Source of the DNA: Betaproteobacteria bacterium
Lineage (GTDB): Bacteria > Pseudomonadota > Gammaproteobacteria > Burkholderiales > Burkholderiaceae_C
DNA length: 64,000 bases
NCBI GenBank assembly: GCA_016716535.1
Contig: JADJWD010000005.1
Span: 682,001-746,000 of the forward strand
Direction: 5' to 3'
The notes below the pieces were generated by a model, which had not been told where the DNA came from, did not search any database, and saw nothing but the letters and a program-made list of their open reading frames with translations. This document shows, piece after piece, positions 1 through 9,831 of this stretch; position 1 is the stretch's first letter; every line of letters begins with the position of its first letter. The position numbers and the translations under genes are program-made.

Positions 1-1
1 C

Positions 2-124
2 GGCGGTCCGAAGGGCCCGTGCCAAAGCGCGCGGCGCGAGGGCGCTGCAGCGGGCTCGCCTGCACCCGAGAACAAGAGTGAACCGGCCGGCTCGGCGCGG
101 TTGGACGAGACGAGGTCGACATGA
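2..124 (+). CDS. possible 3' end of a gene upstream of pilJ (partial)
   Basis: An open frame enters from the left edge and ends in a TGA at 122-124, overlapping the pilJ ATG in an ATGA arrangement. The last 40 residues are rich in Ala, Pro, Glu and Ser, like a flexible tail. In Pil-Chp loci the gene before pilJ is usually pilI, encoding a CheW-like adaptor, so this may be its C-terminus. No CheW motif falls inside the window. A second frame ending at 81 is also open, and codon bias does not separate the two. Confidence 0.25.
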   Translation, partial: GGPKGPCQSARREGAAAGSPAPENKSEPAGSARLDETRST

Positions 125-2493
125 GCTTGCTGGACCGCTTGAAGGGCAACGTGCGTGGCAAGGGCTACACGCAGACCGCACCGTCGCAGTTGCCCGACTA
201 CGACGACCTCCCTCCGCCGGCCGACTCGGTGGAAGCGACGATCCGCCTGGGCCCGGGCGCCGTCGCTGCGGCGCAGATGGTGGGTCACGCCGAGGCCGCA
301 CCGGTGGCGCCGCCGCCGGCAAACGTGGGCGGCTCGTCGATCATCGCCGAGGCGGCGCCTTCGGAGCTGACGGCTGAGTTTCCCGAGACGCGGCTGCCCG
401 GCGACCGCACCGAGGCGACGAAGGGCCGCCGCCGCCTGCCCGAGCTGCCGATGATCGGCAACTGGCCGCTCGAGCAGCAGCAGCGCGCGCTGATCGGCCT
501 CTTCGTCGCGGGTCTGTTGCTGCTGCTGGGCGCGGTGCTGGTGGCGCTGATCTCCGGCGCGCGTGTCTCGTCGCAGGTGGCGGCCGCCGGCCAGGCGCAG
601 ATGCAGTCGCAGCGGCTCGCGAAGTCGGTGTCGCAGGCGCTCGTCGGCAATGCCGGCGCGTTCCCCGAGGTGCGCGACAGCGTCGAAGTGCTGACGCGCA
701 ACCTGCGGTCGCTGAAGACCGGCGAGGGCGACGTGCCGGCGCTGCCCGGCGGCCTGCAGGCGCTGCTCGAGCCGGTGATGCCGCTGGTCGACCGCGCCGA
801 GAAGAACGCCGCCATCGTGCTGACGCAGCAAAAGACGCTGACGCAGGTGGGCCAGGCGCTGCGCGCGATCAACCGCCAGAGCGCCGACCTACTCGAAACG
901 GCCGAGACGGTGTCGTCGCTGAAGCTGCAGCAAGGCGCCTCGGCCGCGGAGTTGTCGGCGGTGGGCCAGCTCGTCATGCTGACGCAGCGCATCGGCAAGA
1001 GCGCCAACGAGTTCCTGACCACCGAAGGCGTCAGCGCCGAGGCGGTGTTCCTGCTCGGCAAGGACTTGAACAGCTTCAAGGAGATCGCGCAGGGCGTCAT
1101 CAACGGCAACCCCGACCTGCGCCTGCCCGGCACGCGCGACCCGCAGGTGCGCGAGCGGCTGCAGCAGCTCTTGACGCAGTACGAGCAGGTGCGCGGCGAC
1201 GCGAGCGCCATCCTCGGCAACCTGCAAGGCCTCGTCGCCGCGCGCGAGGCGCAGACGAGCGTCATCACCGACAGCGAGCCGCTGCGCAAGGGCCTCGATG
1301 CACTGCAGGAGGGCCTCGCCGGCGGCGGCGGCCTCGGCGTGCTGGGGCTCTTGTCGGTGCTGCTCGGCCTGGCGGCGATCATCGGCGCGGGCTACGGCCT
1401 CTTGCGCCTCTTCGTGCAGGACCAGATGAGCCGCTCGCGGCTGGCCGAACAGCAGCGCCAGGAGGCCGAGCGCCAGGAGCAGGAGGCCAAGCGCGTCAAC
1501 GACGCCAACCAGGCCGCCATTCTTCGGCTGATGAACGAGCTGCAGACAGTGGCCGAAGGCGACTTGACACAGACCGCCACCGTGACGGAGGACATCACCG
1601 GCGCGATCGCCGACTCGGTGAACTACACCGTCGAGGAGCTGCGCTCGCTCGTGTCGCAGGTGCAAAGCACCGCGGCGCGCGTCACCGACACGACGCTGCA
1701 GGTCGAGCAGACCTCCACCGAGCTGCTGGCCGCCTCGACCGAGCAGCTGCGCGAGATCCGCGACACCGGCGAGTCGGTGCTGCAGATGGCCGGGCGCATC
1801 AACGACGTGTCGGCGCAGGCGCAGCAAAGCGCGCAGGTGGCGCGGCAGTCGCTGCGCGCGTCCGAGTCGGGTCTGCAGGCGGTGCAGAACTCGATCGGCG
1901 GCATGAACCAGATCCGCGAGCAGATCCAGGAAACCTCCAAGCGCATCAAGCGCCTGGGCGAAAGCTCGCAGGAGATCGGCGAGATCACCGAGCTGATCAG
2001 CGACATCACCGAGCAGACGAACGTGCTGGCGCTGAACGCCGCCATCCAGGCTGCCAGCGCCGGCGAGGCGGGCCGCGGCTTCTCGGTCGTGGCCGAGGAA
2101 GTGCAGCGGCTGGCCGAACGCTCGGGCGACGCAACGCGGCAGATCGCCGCCATCGTGCGCACGATTCAGACCGACACGCAGGACGCCGTGGCGGCGATGG
2201 AGCGCAGCACGCAGGGTGTGGTCGAAGGCGCCCGCCTGTCCGACGCCGCCGGCGCCGCGCTTGCCGACATCGACCGCGTGACGCGCGAACTCGCTGACCT
2301 GATCGAGCGCATCTCGGCCAACGCCTCGCGCGAAGCCGAGTCGGCCAACGAGGTGGCGTCGAACATCCAGCACATCTTCGCGGTGACCGAGCAGACCTCC
2401 GAGGGCACGCGCAGCACGGCGCAGATGGTGCGCGAGCTGTCGCGCACCGCCGACGAGCTGAAAGCTTCGGTTGCACGGTTCAAGGTGGCTTGA
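121..2493 (+). CDS. pilJ: PilJ, methyl-accepting chemoreceptor of the type IV pilus system
   Basis: PilJ is the inner-membrane receptor that feeds the Pil-Chp kinase and so controls twitching motility and surface sensing. The 790-residue protein begins with an Ala/Pro-rich cytoplasmic tail of about 120 residues. Membrane segments lie near 122-146 and 404-430, with a periplasmic sensor between them. A HAMP-like linker and a long signalling coiled coil follow. The hairpin tip, with the receptor motif EQTNVLALNAAIQAASAGEA, lies near 632-651. The next gene, 20 bp downstream, is the partner kinase, which fixes the identity. The long N-terminal tail makes it bigger than the roughly 680-residue Pseudomonas PilJ. 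The ATG at 121 has a GAGG-type ribosome site upstream. Confidence 0.93.
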   Translation: MSLLDRLKGNVRGKGYTQTAPSQLPDYDDLPPPADSVEATIRLGPGAVAAAQMVGHAEAAPVAPPPANVGGSSIIAEAAPSELTAEFPETRLPGDRTEATKGRRRLPELPMIGNWPLEQQQRALIGLFVAGLLLLLGAVLVALISGARVSSQVAAAGQAQMQSQRLAKSVSQALVGNAGAFPEVRDSVEVLTRNLRSLKTGEGDVPALPGGLQALLEPVMPLVDRAEKNAAIVLTQQKTLTQVGQALRAINRQSADLLETAETVSSLKLQQGASAAELSAVGQLVMLTQRIGKSANEFLTTEGVSAEAVFLLGKDLNSFKEIAQGVINGNPDLRLPGTRDPQVRERLQQLLTQYEQVRGDASAILGNLQGLVAAREAQTSVITDSEPLRKGLDALQEGLAGGGGLGVLGLLSVLLGLAAIIGAGYGLLRLFVQDQMSRSRLAEQQRQEAERQEQEAKRVNDANQAAILRLMNELQTVAEGDLTQTATVTEDITGAIADSVNYTVEELRSLVSQVQSTAARVTDTTLQVEQTSTELLAASTEQLREIRDTGESVLQMAGRINDVSAQAQQSAQVARQSLRASESGLQAVQNSIGGMNQIREQIQETSKRIKRLGESSQEIGEITELISDITEQTNVLALNAAIQAASAGEAGRGFSVVAEEVQRLAERSGDATRQIAAIVRTIQTDTQDAVAAMERSTQGVVEGARLSDAAGAALADIDRVTRELADLIERISANASREAESANEVASNIQHIFAVTEQTSEGTRSTAQMVRELSRTADELKASVARFKVA

Positions 2494-2513
2494 CGCTGTT
2501 CGGGTGACATGAG

Positions 2514-5500
2514 ATGAACGCAGCCGTCCACCAAGTCGCCAGCGCCCGCCCGGGGCTGGGCGACGACCTGAGCGCGCTGGCCTGGGTGCACGACGAGCTG
2601 CGCCGCTCGCTCGAGACGGCGAACAAGGCGCTTCGCCGGTACCTGAAGGAAGCCGAGGCGGTGGGCGCCTCCGACGTCGACGCCGTCGACCCGGCCGTGC
2701 TGCGCGGCGCGCGCATGCAGATCCACCAGAGCGCCGGCGCGCTCGAGCTGGTCGGCATGTCCGAGGTGGCCGACGTGCTGCGTGCCGCCGAGGCCGCGGT
2801 CACGCGCCTGACGCAGCGTCCGCAGCTCGTCGACGCCGCGGCGGTCGAGACGATCGAGCGCCTCGCGTTCGCGGTGCTCGACTTCGTCGCCCGCCAGCTC
2901 GCCGGCAAGCCGGTGTCGCCGGTGATGTTGTTCCCGCAGTACCGCGCCGCGCAGCAACTCGCCGGCGCCGACCGCGTGCACCCGGCCGACCTGTGGCGCA
3001 TGGACTTCCAGTGGCGCGAGCTGCCGGTCGAGGAAGACGTCGTGCCGCTCGCTGCCGACGACGACGCGCGCGGTGCGATGGAAGGCCTGACGCTGGCGCT
3101 GATGCGCCAGCCTGGCCCTGACACCTCGGCGCGCATGAGCGACCTGTGCGCCGGCCTCGCCACCGGCACCGGCGGGCGCGCGCACACGCTGTGGCAGCTG
3201 GCCGCCGCGGTGTTCGAAGCGCAGGCCACCGGCGGGCTCGCTTCCGACGTCTACACGAAGCGCCTCGCGTCGCGCCTCTTGACGCAACTGCGCATGGCCG
3301 TGCGCGGCCAGGACGAGGTCAGCGACCGCCTGGCGCAGGACCTGCTCTTCTTCTGCGCCCATGCGCGCGCGAGCTCGGCCGGGCTGACGCCGCGGCTGGA
3401 AGCGGTGCGCCAGGCGTGGCGGCTGCCCGCAGCGGCCGAACTCGACTACGAGACGCCGCGGCTGGGCCGCTTCGACCCGGCGCTGGTGGCGCTGGCGCGC
3501 AAGCGCGTCGCCGGCGCCAAGGACAACTGGGCCGCGGTGGCCGGTGGCGACATGCACCGCGCCGCGGCGCTGAACGAGCAGTTCACCCTCGTGGGCGATT
3601 CGCTGACGCGGCTGGTGCCTTCGGGCGACCTGCTGGGCGCTTCGCTGCAGGCGGCGGTGGCGCCGGCGGCCAACGCGCTGCAGGTGCCGCAGCCGGCGCT
3701 GGCGATGGAGGTGGCCACCGCCATCCTCTACGTCGACGCAACGATCGAGGACGGCGAACTCGACCACCCCGATCTGCCGGCGCGGATCCGCCGCCTGGCC
3801 AAGCGCATCGACGACGTGCGCATCGGCGTCGAGGCGCAGCCGCTCGAGCCGTGGATGGAGGAGCTGTACCGCCGCGTCAGCGACCGCCAGACGATGGGCA
3901 GCGTCGTGCAGGAACTGCGTGCCTCGCTGTCGGAGGTCGAGAAGCAGCTCGACCAGTACTTCCGCAACCCGGCCGAGCGCCAGGTGCTGATCGAAGTGCC
4001 GAGCCAGCTCTCGGCGATGCGCGGCGTGCTCTCGGTGCTGGGGCTCGACCAGGCGTCGGCGGCCGTGGTGCACATGCGCGACGACATCGACGCGCTCGCC
4101 AGCACCGAGGTCGACCCGCAGCGCGCGCGCGAGACGGGCACCTTCGACCGCGTCGCCGACAACCTCGGCACGCTCGGCTTCCTGATCGACATGCTCAGCG
4201 TGCAGCCGGCGCTGGCGAAGTCGCTGTTCCGCTTCGACCCGATCACCGGCAACCTCTCGGCGGTGATGGGCCAGGCCGAACGGCCGTCGGCCTTCCTCGA
4301 CCTGGACCGCGGCGACGGCGGCGAGGCCGGCGACACCGAATCCGGCAGCCTGACGGTGGCCGGCGAACTGCCTGCCGGCGAGCCGCCGCTGACGCTGGAC
4401 GACTACGCGCGCCAGGTCGGCTCGGCCGCGCTCGACCCGGACACCGGCGTGCCGCAGCTCTCGCGCCAGATCGAGCGGCTCGCGCAACGCGCGATCACCG
4501 CCGAGCAGCCGGCGCTGGCGCGCATCGCCGGCGACGCGCTCGACCGCCTGCGCCGCGTCACCGACGACCCGCAGCGGCGCGCCGTGCGCACCGACCTCGC
4601 GCGCAACCTCGCCGGCCTCGCGCCGCCTCCGCCCGAGCCCGAGCCCCCGGCCGCGCCGGTGCCGGCGCCGCGCACGCCGGCCGCCGGCGGCACCGGCCTC
4701 GAAGACGATGCCGAAATGCGCGGCATCTTCATCGAAGAGGCGCGCGAGGTGCTGGCCGAGGCGAACGAGTCGCTCGCGCACCTGGCCGATGCGCCCGAGA
4801 GCCCCACGGAGATGACCGGCGTGCGCCGCGCCTTCCACACGCTGAAGGGCAGCTCGCGCATGGTCGGCCTGGCCGCCTTCGGCGAAGCGGCGTGGGCCTG
4901 CGAGCAGCTCTACAACGCGCGCCTCGCGCAGGCGCCGCGCATGGACGCGCCGCTGCGCGAGTTCACGCACGAGGCGCTGGCGTACCTGGCCGACTGGGTC
5001 GAGGCGATCGCCGCCGGCCGCGACGACGGCCATCACCCGCATGCCGTGGCCGCTGCGGCCGATGCGCTGCGCCTCGAGGGCCGGCGCGTCGCGATCGCGC
5101 CGCCGCAGGCGGGCGCCGCGGCCGGACTGCCGGCGCGCCGCGACGACGAAATCACGACCATCGTGTTGCCGCGCCGCGATCAGCCGATTGCCGAACCTGC
5201 GCCCGCACCCGCCGCCTACGCGCCCGAGGAGCGCACGATCGCGCTGCCGGCCAGGCCGCCCGCCTCGCCGCCGATCCTTCTGCCCGACGACGAGCAGCCG
5301 CGCACCGTCGCGCTGCCCGGCCGGCCCAAGCGCGAAGACGCGCCGCCCTCGGCCTTCGGCTTCACGCTCGATCTCTCGGACACGCCGCCACCGGCGCCAC
5401 CGGCCGTCGTGCAGCGGCTCGTCGAGCAGGTGCCCGAGCTGCCGCGCGCCGAAGACCTCGACCTGCGCCCGCTGGTCGGCACGACGCAGGCCGGCGAAGA

Positions 5501-8500
5501 AGTGCCGACGACGCCGGGCGAACTCGACGCCCTGGATCTGGGCCTGCCGGCCGAGGCCGCAGCGCCGCTGGCGCCCACGGTCCCGGCGCTGCCCGAGCTG
5601 CCGCCGCTGTCGGCACCGGAGGGCGCCGAGACACCGCAGGCGCCGCAGCCGCCGTTGCCCGAGTTGCCCGAGTTGCCCGAGCTGCCCTCGGCGATGGAGG
5701 CCACGGTGGCGCTGTCGCCGCCGGCCCCGCCCGAGCCGCCCCCGTTGCCGGTGCCCGAGATCCCGGCCTTCGATCTCGACCTCGCGAGCTTCGACGAACC
5801 GGCGCCGGCGCCGCTGTCCGACCTGCCGCTGCCCGACATCGACCTCGGCGGCCCGGCGTCGCGCCACGGCGCGCTGGACGAACTGCCGGCCGGCGACGCG
5901 CGCGCGCTCGACATCGCGCCCGACGAGCTCGAGCGGGTCTTCACCACCGAGGTGCTGGGTCCGCCGGAGCCGGCGGCCGAGGCGCTGGAGACACCCGAGG
6001 CGACGCTGGATGTGCCGGTCGACCTGCCGGTCGATTTGCCGGTGGATCTGGCGGTGGACCTGCCGGTCGATCTGCCGATCGAGACGCAAGCGGCGCCATC
6101 GCCGGAAGAGGCGCCGGTCGCGCCGCCGCCCGAGACCTCGGTCATCGACGAACCGGTCAAGGTCATCGGCCCGCTGCGGATCTCGATCCCGCTGTTCAAC
6201 ATCTTCCTCAACGAGGCCGACGAGCTTTCGCGGCGCCTCGTCACCGAGATCGGCGAGTGGAGCGTCGAGCCCTCGCGGCACCCGGTGCCCGAGAGCAGCG
6301 TGGCGCTGGCGCATTCGCTGGCCGGCAACTCGGCGACGGTGGGTTACGCCGAGCTGTCGGGGTTGGCGCGCGCGCTCGAGCACGCGCTGGCGCGATCCCA
6401 TGCGCACGGCCGCGGCCGGCGTGGTGAGGCGGCGCTGTTCGCCGACGCGGCCGACGAGATCCGCCGCCTGCTGCACCAGTTCGCCGCCGGCTTCCTGCCG
6501 CCGGCCGCGCCTTCGCTGCTGGAGCGGCTGGCCGAACACGAGCACCTGCCCGAGCCCGGCGGCCTGGGCGACGTGCCGGGCGTCGCGGTCGAGGTGTCCG
6601 ACTTCCTGCCGCTCTTGGCCGAGCCCGAGCCGGGCGTCGCGCCGCGCGGCGACGCCTTCGACGACGACGAGGACCTCGACGCCGAAGACGCCGTCGACGA
6701 AGAGCTGTTCCCGGTCTTCGACGAAGAGGCGGCCGAGCTGCTGCCGCGGCTGCAGGCGCGCCTGCGCGAATGGCACGAGCACCCGGGCGACCGCGATGCG
6801 CCGTCGGCGTGCATGCGCACGCTGCACACGCTGAAGGGCGGCGCGCGCCTGGCCGGCGCGATGCGCCTGGGCGAAATGGCGCACCGGCTGGAGACCGCGA
6901 TCGAGCGGCTGGCCGGCCACGGCACCGTGCAGGCCGCCGAGATCGAGCCGCTGCTTCTGCGTTCCGACCGCATGGCCGCGACGCTGGATGCGCTGCGCGC
7001 CGGCGCGCGCGGCGAAGGAGAACGCGCCGCGGGCGCGACGATGTCGCCGCCCGCGCTGGCGCCGATGCCACCGATGCCGCCGTTGCCGCTGACGCCGGTT
7101 GCGTCGGTGCTCGCGGCCCCTCCTGCGCCGGTGCCGCCAATGGCGCCATCCGTCGCTGCGCCGGCGTTCGTGACGCCACAGCCGCCGCTCACGCCGCCGC
7201 CCATGCCGCCGCTCACGGCCCCGCCGCCGTTGCCGCCGGCCGCCGTCGAGCCGCCATCGGCGCCGCCGACGCCGACGCCGGGCCGCGTCGTGCCTTTCCC
7301 CGTGCCGGCCACGGCGCGCCGCCCCGCCGCCGAGCCGGCGCCCGCCCCGGCCCCGGCACCGCTCGTACCGATCGACTGGCAGCGCTTCCGCGCAGGCGCC
7401 GCGGCGCTGGCCGAGCAGAGCGAGCGCGCCGCCAGCGCCGGCGGCGCGGTGCGCGTGCGCGCGGGCCTGCTCGACCGCCTCGTCAGCCACGCTGGCGAGG
7501 TGAGCATCACGCGCGAGCGCATCGCCGGCGAGATGAAGCAGCTCGCTGGCTCGCTGTCCGAGCTGACCGACAGCTTGGAGCGCATGCGCCGGCAACTGCG
7601 CGACATCGAGGTGCAGGCCGAGACGCAGATCGCCTCGCGCATGGAGACGGCGCGCGCCGGCGGCCAGACGTTCGACCCGCTCGAGATGGACCGCTTCACG
7701 CGCTTCCAGGAGCTGACGCGCTTCATGGCCGAGTCGGTGGCCGACGTGGCGACGCTGCAGCGCACCGTGCAGCGCACGCTGCAGTCGACCGAGGACGAAC
7801 TGGCCGCGCAGGCGCGCCTGACGCGCGAGCTGCAGGACGACCTCCTGCGCACGCGCATGGTGGAGTTCGAGAGCGCCTCCGATCGCCTGTACCGCACCGT
7901 GCGCCAGGCCGGCAAGGAGACGGGCAAGCAGGTGCGGCTCGATATCGTCGGCGGCGCGATCGAACTCGACCGCGGCGTGCTCGAGCGCATGGCCGGGCCC
8001 TTCGAGCACCTGCTGCGCAACAGCGTCGTGCACGGCATCGAATCGCCCGAGCGGCGCGTCGCTGCCGGCAAGGAAGCCACCGGCCGCATCGTCGTGCAGG
8101 TGGCGCAGGCCGGCAACGAAGTGTCGGTCGAGTTCGGCGACGACGGCGGCGGCTTCGACTACCAGCGCATCCGCGAGCGCGCCGAGGAGCGCGGCCTGAT
8201 CGAGCCGCAGCAGCAGGTGAGCGATGCCGAGCTGGCGCAGCTCGTCTTCGCGCCCGGCTTCTCCACCGCCGAGGCGGTGAGTGAACTGGCCGGCCGCGGC
8301 GTCGGCCTCGATGTCGTGCGCGCCGAGGTCAACGCGATGGGCGGCCGCATCGAGACGGCCAGCGCGCTCGGCCAGGGCACGCGGTTCAAGCTGCTGCTGC
8401 CGCTGACGACGGCGGTGACGCAGGTCGTCAACCTGCGCTGCGGCGAGTTCCAGGTCGCCGTGCCGTCGACGCTGGTCGAGGTGGTGCGGCGCGTGCCGCG

Positions 8501-9272
8501 CGCCGACACCGAGGCGGCCTACGCGAGCGGCAGCTTCGAGTTCAACGGCGAGCGCGTGCCGTTCTACTGGCTCGCGGCGTTGCTGCAGGCCGGCACGCGC
8601 GGCGACACCGCGGCGCGCTCGCAGACGGTGGTCGTCATCCGCAGCGCCGCGCAGCGCGTCGCCGTGCACGTCGACGAGGTGATGGGCAACCAGGAAGTCG
8701 TCGTCAAGAACGTCGGCCCGCAACTCGCGCGCCTGCCGGGCCTGGTCGGCGTGACGCTGCTGCCCTCGGGCGCCGTGGCGCTGATCTACAACCCTGTGGC
8801 GCTGGCCGCCGTGTACGCCGAAAACGCGCGCTCGCGGATGACGCTGCCGCTGCGCCCGGTGGGCATCAAGCCCGAGCAGGCGGTGGCGCCGGCGGCGCCG
8901 CTCGTGCTGGTCGTCGACGACTCGCTGACGGTGCGCCGCGTCACGCAGCGGCTGCTGACGCGCGAGGGCTACCGCGTCACGACCGCGAAGGACGGCCTCG
9001 AGGCGCTGGAGCGCCTGGCCGACGAGCGGCCGGTGGTCGTGCTGTCCGACATCGAGATGCCGCGCATGGACGGCTTCGACCTCGTGCGCAACATCCGCGC
9101 CGACGAGCGCCTGGCGGACCTCGCGGTGATCATGATCACCTCACGCATCGCGCAGAAACACCGCGACTACGCCGCCGAACTGGGCGTCGACCATTACCTC
9201 GGCAAGCCGTACGCCGAGGACGAACTGCTCGCGCTGGTGGCGCGGTATGCGCATGGGGAGACGTTGGTCTGA
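2514..9272 (+). CDS. chpA: ChpA/PilL, hybrid CheA-type histidine kinase with Hpt and receiver domains
   Basis: This 2252-residue cytoplasmic kinase couples PilJ to the PilG/PilH response regulators. An N-terminal helical region comes first. A canonical Hpt domain has its H-box (AFHTLKGSSRMVG) near 773, and a second has LHTLKGGARLAG near 1437. A degenerate Hpt-like segment (AHSLAGNSATVG) lies between them near 1265. Long Pro/Ala-rich linkers separate these. The CheA core follows: dimerisation helices near 1650, N-box LLRNSVVHGIES near 1831, GDDGGG near 1876 and GRGVGLDVV. A CheW-like domain and a C-terminal receiver (VVDDS near 2133, phospho-acceptor Asp about 2179, Lys in GKPY) complete it. 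Fewer Hpt modules are recognisable than in Pseudomonas ChpA. Confidence 0.95.
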   Translation: MNAAVHQVASARPGLGDDLSALAWVHDELRRSLETANKALRRYLKEAEAVGASDVDAVDPAVLRGARMQIHQSAGALELVGMSEVADVLRAAEAAVTRLTQRPQLVDAAAVETIERLAFAVLDFVARQLAGKPVSPVMLFPQYRAAQQLAGADRVHPADLWRMDFQWRELPVEEDVVPLAADDDARGAMEGLTLALMRQPGPDTSARMSDLCAGLATGTGGRAHTLWQLAAAVFEAQATGGLASDVYTKRLASRLLTQLRMAVRGQDEVSDRLAQDLLFFCAHARASSAGLTPRLEAVRQAWRLPAAAELDYETPRLGRFDPALVALARKRVAGAKDNWAAVAGGDMHRAAALNEQFTLVGDSLTRLVPSGDLLGASLQAAVAPAANALQVPQPALAMEVATAILYVDATIEDGELDHPDLPARIRRLAKRIDDVRIGVEAQPLEPWMEELYRRVSDRQTMGSVVQELRASLSEVEKQLDQYFRNPAERQVLIEVPSQLSAMRGVLSVLGLDQASAAVVHMRDDIDALASTEVDPQRARETGTFDRVADNLGTLGFLIDMLSVQPALAKSLFRFDPITGNLSAVMGQAERPSAFLDLDRGDGGEAGDTESGSLTVAGELPAGEPPLTLDDYARQVGSAALDPDTGVPQLSRQIERLAQRAITAEQPALARIAGDALDRLRRVTDDPQRRAVRTDLARNLAGLAPPPPEPEPPAAPVPAPRTPAAGGTGLEDDAEMRGIFIEEAREVLAEANESLAHLADAPESPTEMTGVRRAFHTLKGSSRMVGLAAFGEAAWACEQLYNARLAQAPRMDAPLREFTHEALAYLADWVEAIAAGRDDGHHPHAVAAAADALRLEGRRVAIAPPQAGAAAGLPARRDDEITTIVLPRRDQPIAEPAPAPAAYAPEERTIALPARPPASPPILLPDDEQPRTVALPGRPKREDAPPSAFGFTLDLSDTPPPAPPAVVQRLVEQVPELPRAEDLDLRPLVGTTQAGEEVPTTPGELDALDLGLPAEAAAPLAPTVPALPELPPLSAPEGAETPQAPQPPLPELPELPELPSAMEATVALSPPAPPEPPPLPVPEIPAFDLDLASFDEPAPAPLSDLPLPDIDLGGPASRHGALDELPAGDARALDIAPDELERVFTTEVLGPPEPAAEALETPEATLDVPVDLPVDLPVDLAVDLPVDLPIETQAAPSPEEAPVAPPPETSVIDEPVKVIGPLRISIPLFNIFLNEADELSRRLVTEIGEWSVEPSRHPVPESSVALAHSLAGNSATVGYAELSGLARALEHALARSHAHGRGRRGEAALFADAADEIRRLLHQFAAGFLPPAAPSLLERLAEHEHLPEPGGLGDVPGVAVEVSDFLPLLAEPEPGVAPRGDAFDDDEDLDAEDAVDEELFPVFDEEAAELLPRLQARLREWHEHPGDRDAPSACMRTLHTLKGGARLAGAMRLGEMAHRLETAIERLAGHGTVQAAEIEPLLLRSDRMAATLDALRAGARGEGERAAGATMSPPALAPMPPMPPLPLTPVASVLAAPPAPVPPMAPSVAAPAFVTPQPPLTPPPMPPLTAPPPLPPAAVEPPSAPPTPTPGRVVPFPVPATARRPAAEPAPAPAPAPLVPIDWQRFRAGAAALAEQSERAASAGGAVRVRAGLLDRLVSHAGEVSITRERIAGEMKQLAGSLSELTDSLERMRRQLRDIEVQAETQIASRMETARAGGQTFDPLEMDRFTRFQELTRFMAESVADVATLQRTVQRTLQSTEDELAAQARLTRELQDDLLRTRMVEFESASDRLYRTVRQAGKETGKQVRLDIVGGAIELDRGVLERMAGPFEHLLRNSVVHGIESPERRVAAGKEATGRIVVQVAQAGNEVSVEFGDDGGGFDYQRIRERAEERGLIEPQQQVSDAELAQLVFAPGFSTAEAVSELAGRGVGLDVVRAEVNAMGGRIETASALGQGTRFKLLLPLTTAVTQVVNLRCGEFQVAVPSTLVEVVRRVPRADTEAAYASGSFEFNGERVPFYWLAALLQAGTRGDTAARSQTVVVIRSAAQRVAVHVDEVMGNQEVVVKNVGPQLARLPGLVGVTLLPSGAVALIYNPVALAAVYAENARSRMTLPLRPVGIKPEQAVAPAAPLVLVVDDSLTVRRVTQRLLTREGYRVTTAKDGLEALERLADERPVVVLSDIEMPRMDGFDLVRNIRADERLADLAVIMITSRIAQKHRDYAAELGVDHYLGKPYAEDELLALVARYAHGETLV
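5652..5687 (+). repeat. in-frame tandem repeat in chpA encoding Leu-Pro-Glu units
   Basis: The 9-bp unit TTGCCCGAG is repeated three times, followed by a near copy. It encodes Leu-Pro-Glu repeats in the linker between the first canonical Hpt and the degenerate one. The period keeps the frame, so slippage would change linker length without breaking the gene. Confidence 0.7.
6011..6079 (+). repeat. in-frame 12-bp tandem repeat in chpA encoding Pro-Val-Asp-Leu units
   Basis: About five imperfect copies of a 12-bp unit (CTGCCGGTCGAT and variants) encode repeated PVDL in the acidic, Pro-rich linker just before the degenerate Hpt segment. Substitutions are mostly at third positions, which suggests an old repeat under coding constraint. 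Confidence 0.75.
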
Positions 9273-9274
9273 GG

Positions 9275-9805
9275 GTGCGGATCGTCGAAGCCAGCGCAAC
9301 TGATTCCGACGCCGTCCTGAGCATCGAACGCGCGGCCTTTGCGCGTGACGACGAAGCCGCGCTGGTTGCCGACTTGCTCCGCGACCCGACGGCGCAGCCG
9401 AGTCTGTCGCTGCTCGCGTTTCTCGAGGACAAGCCGGTCGGGCACGTCTTGTTCACGCGCGTGGTGCTTGCGGGCGCTTCTCACCCAGCCCCCGCGGCCA
9501 TCCTCGCGCCGCTGGCTGTGGTCCCCGAGTACCAGCGTCGAGGCGTCGGCCGTGCGCTCATCGAGCAGGGCGCCAGTCTCCTCGCCGCATCGGGCGTGCA
9601 GTTGCTCTTCGTGCTTGGCGACCCCGCCTACTACGCGCGCTCGGGCTTCGTGCCGGCGGTGCCTTCGGGCCTGCGCGCGCCGTACCCCATCGTGCCTGAA
9701 GAGGCGTGGCGGGTCCGCGCGCTGGCTGCGGACGTGCTGGGCTCGGTCAGCGGCGTTGTCGCCTGTGCCGAGAGCCTGGCGAAGCCCGAGTACTGGCGCG
9801 AGTAG
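9275..9805 (+). CDS. GNAT family N-acetyltransferase (YhbS-like)
   Basis: A 176-residue acetyl-CoA-dependent acetyltransferase with the GNAT fold. The acetyl-CoA loop is QRRGVGRALI, residues about 86-95. The C-terminal half carries VLGDPAYYARSGF, typical of the YhbS-like branch. The GTG start lies two bases after the chpA stop, so translation is probably coupled to the pilus kinase gene. The substrate is unknown, and co-transcription does not prove a role in pilus signalling. Confidence 0.82.
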   Translation: MRIVEASATDSDAVLSIERAAFARDDEAALVADLLRDPTAQPSLSLLAFLEDKPVGHVLFTRVVLAGASHPAPAAILAPLAVVPEYQRRGVGRALIEQGASLLAASGVQLLFVLGDPAYYARSGFVPAVPSGLRAPYPIVPEEAWRVRALAADVLGSVSGVVACAESLAKPEYWRE

Positions 9806-9831
9806 GCGCGGGCCCCTTCGTTGCGCCGTCG

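Noticed and set aside
2166..8723. Very long open frame antisense to pilJ/chpA
   Set aside because: The His/Arg/Gly-rich product has no recognisable motif and mirrors a strongly supported gene; such frames arise from extreme GC content.
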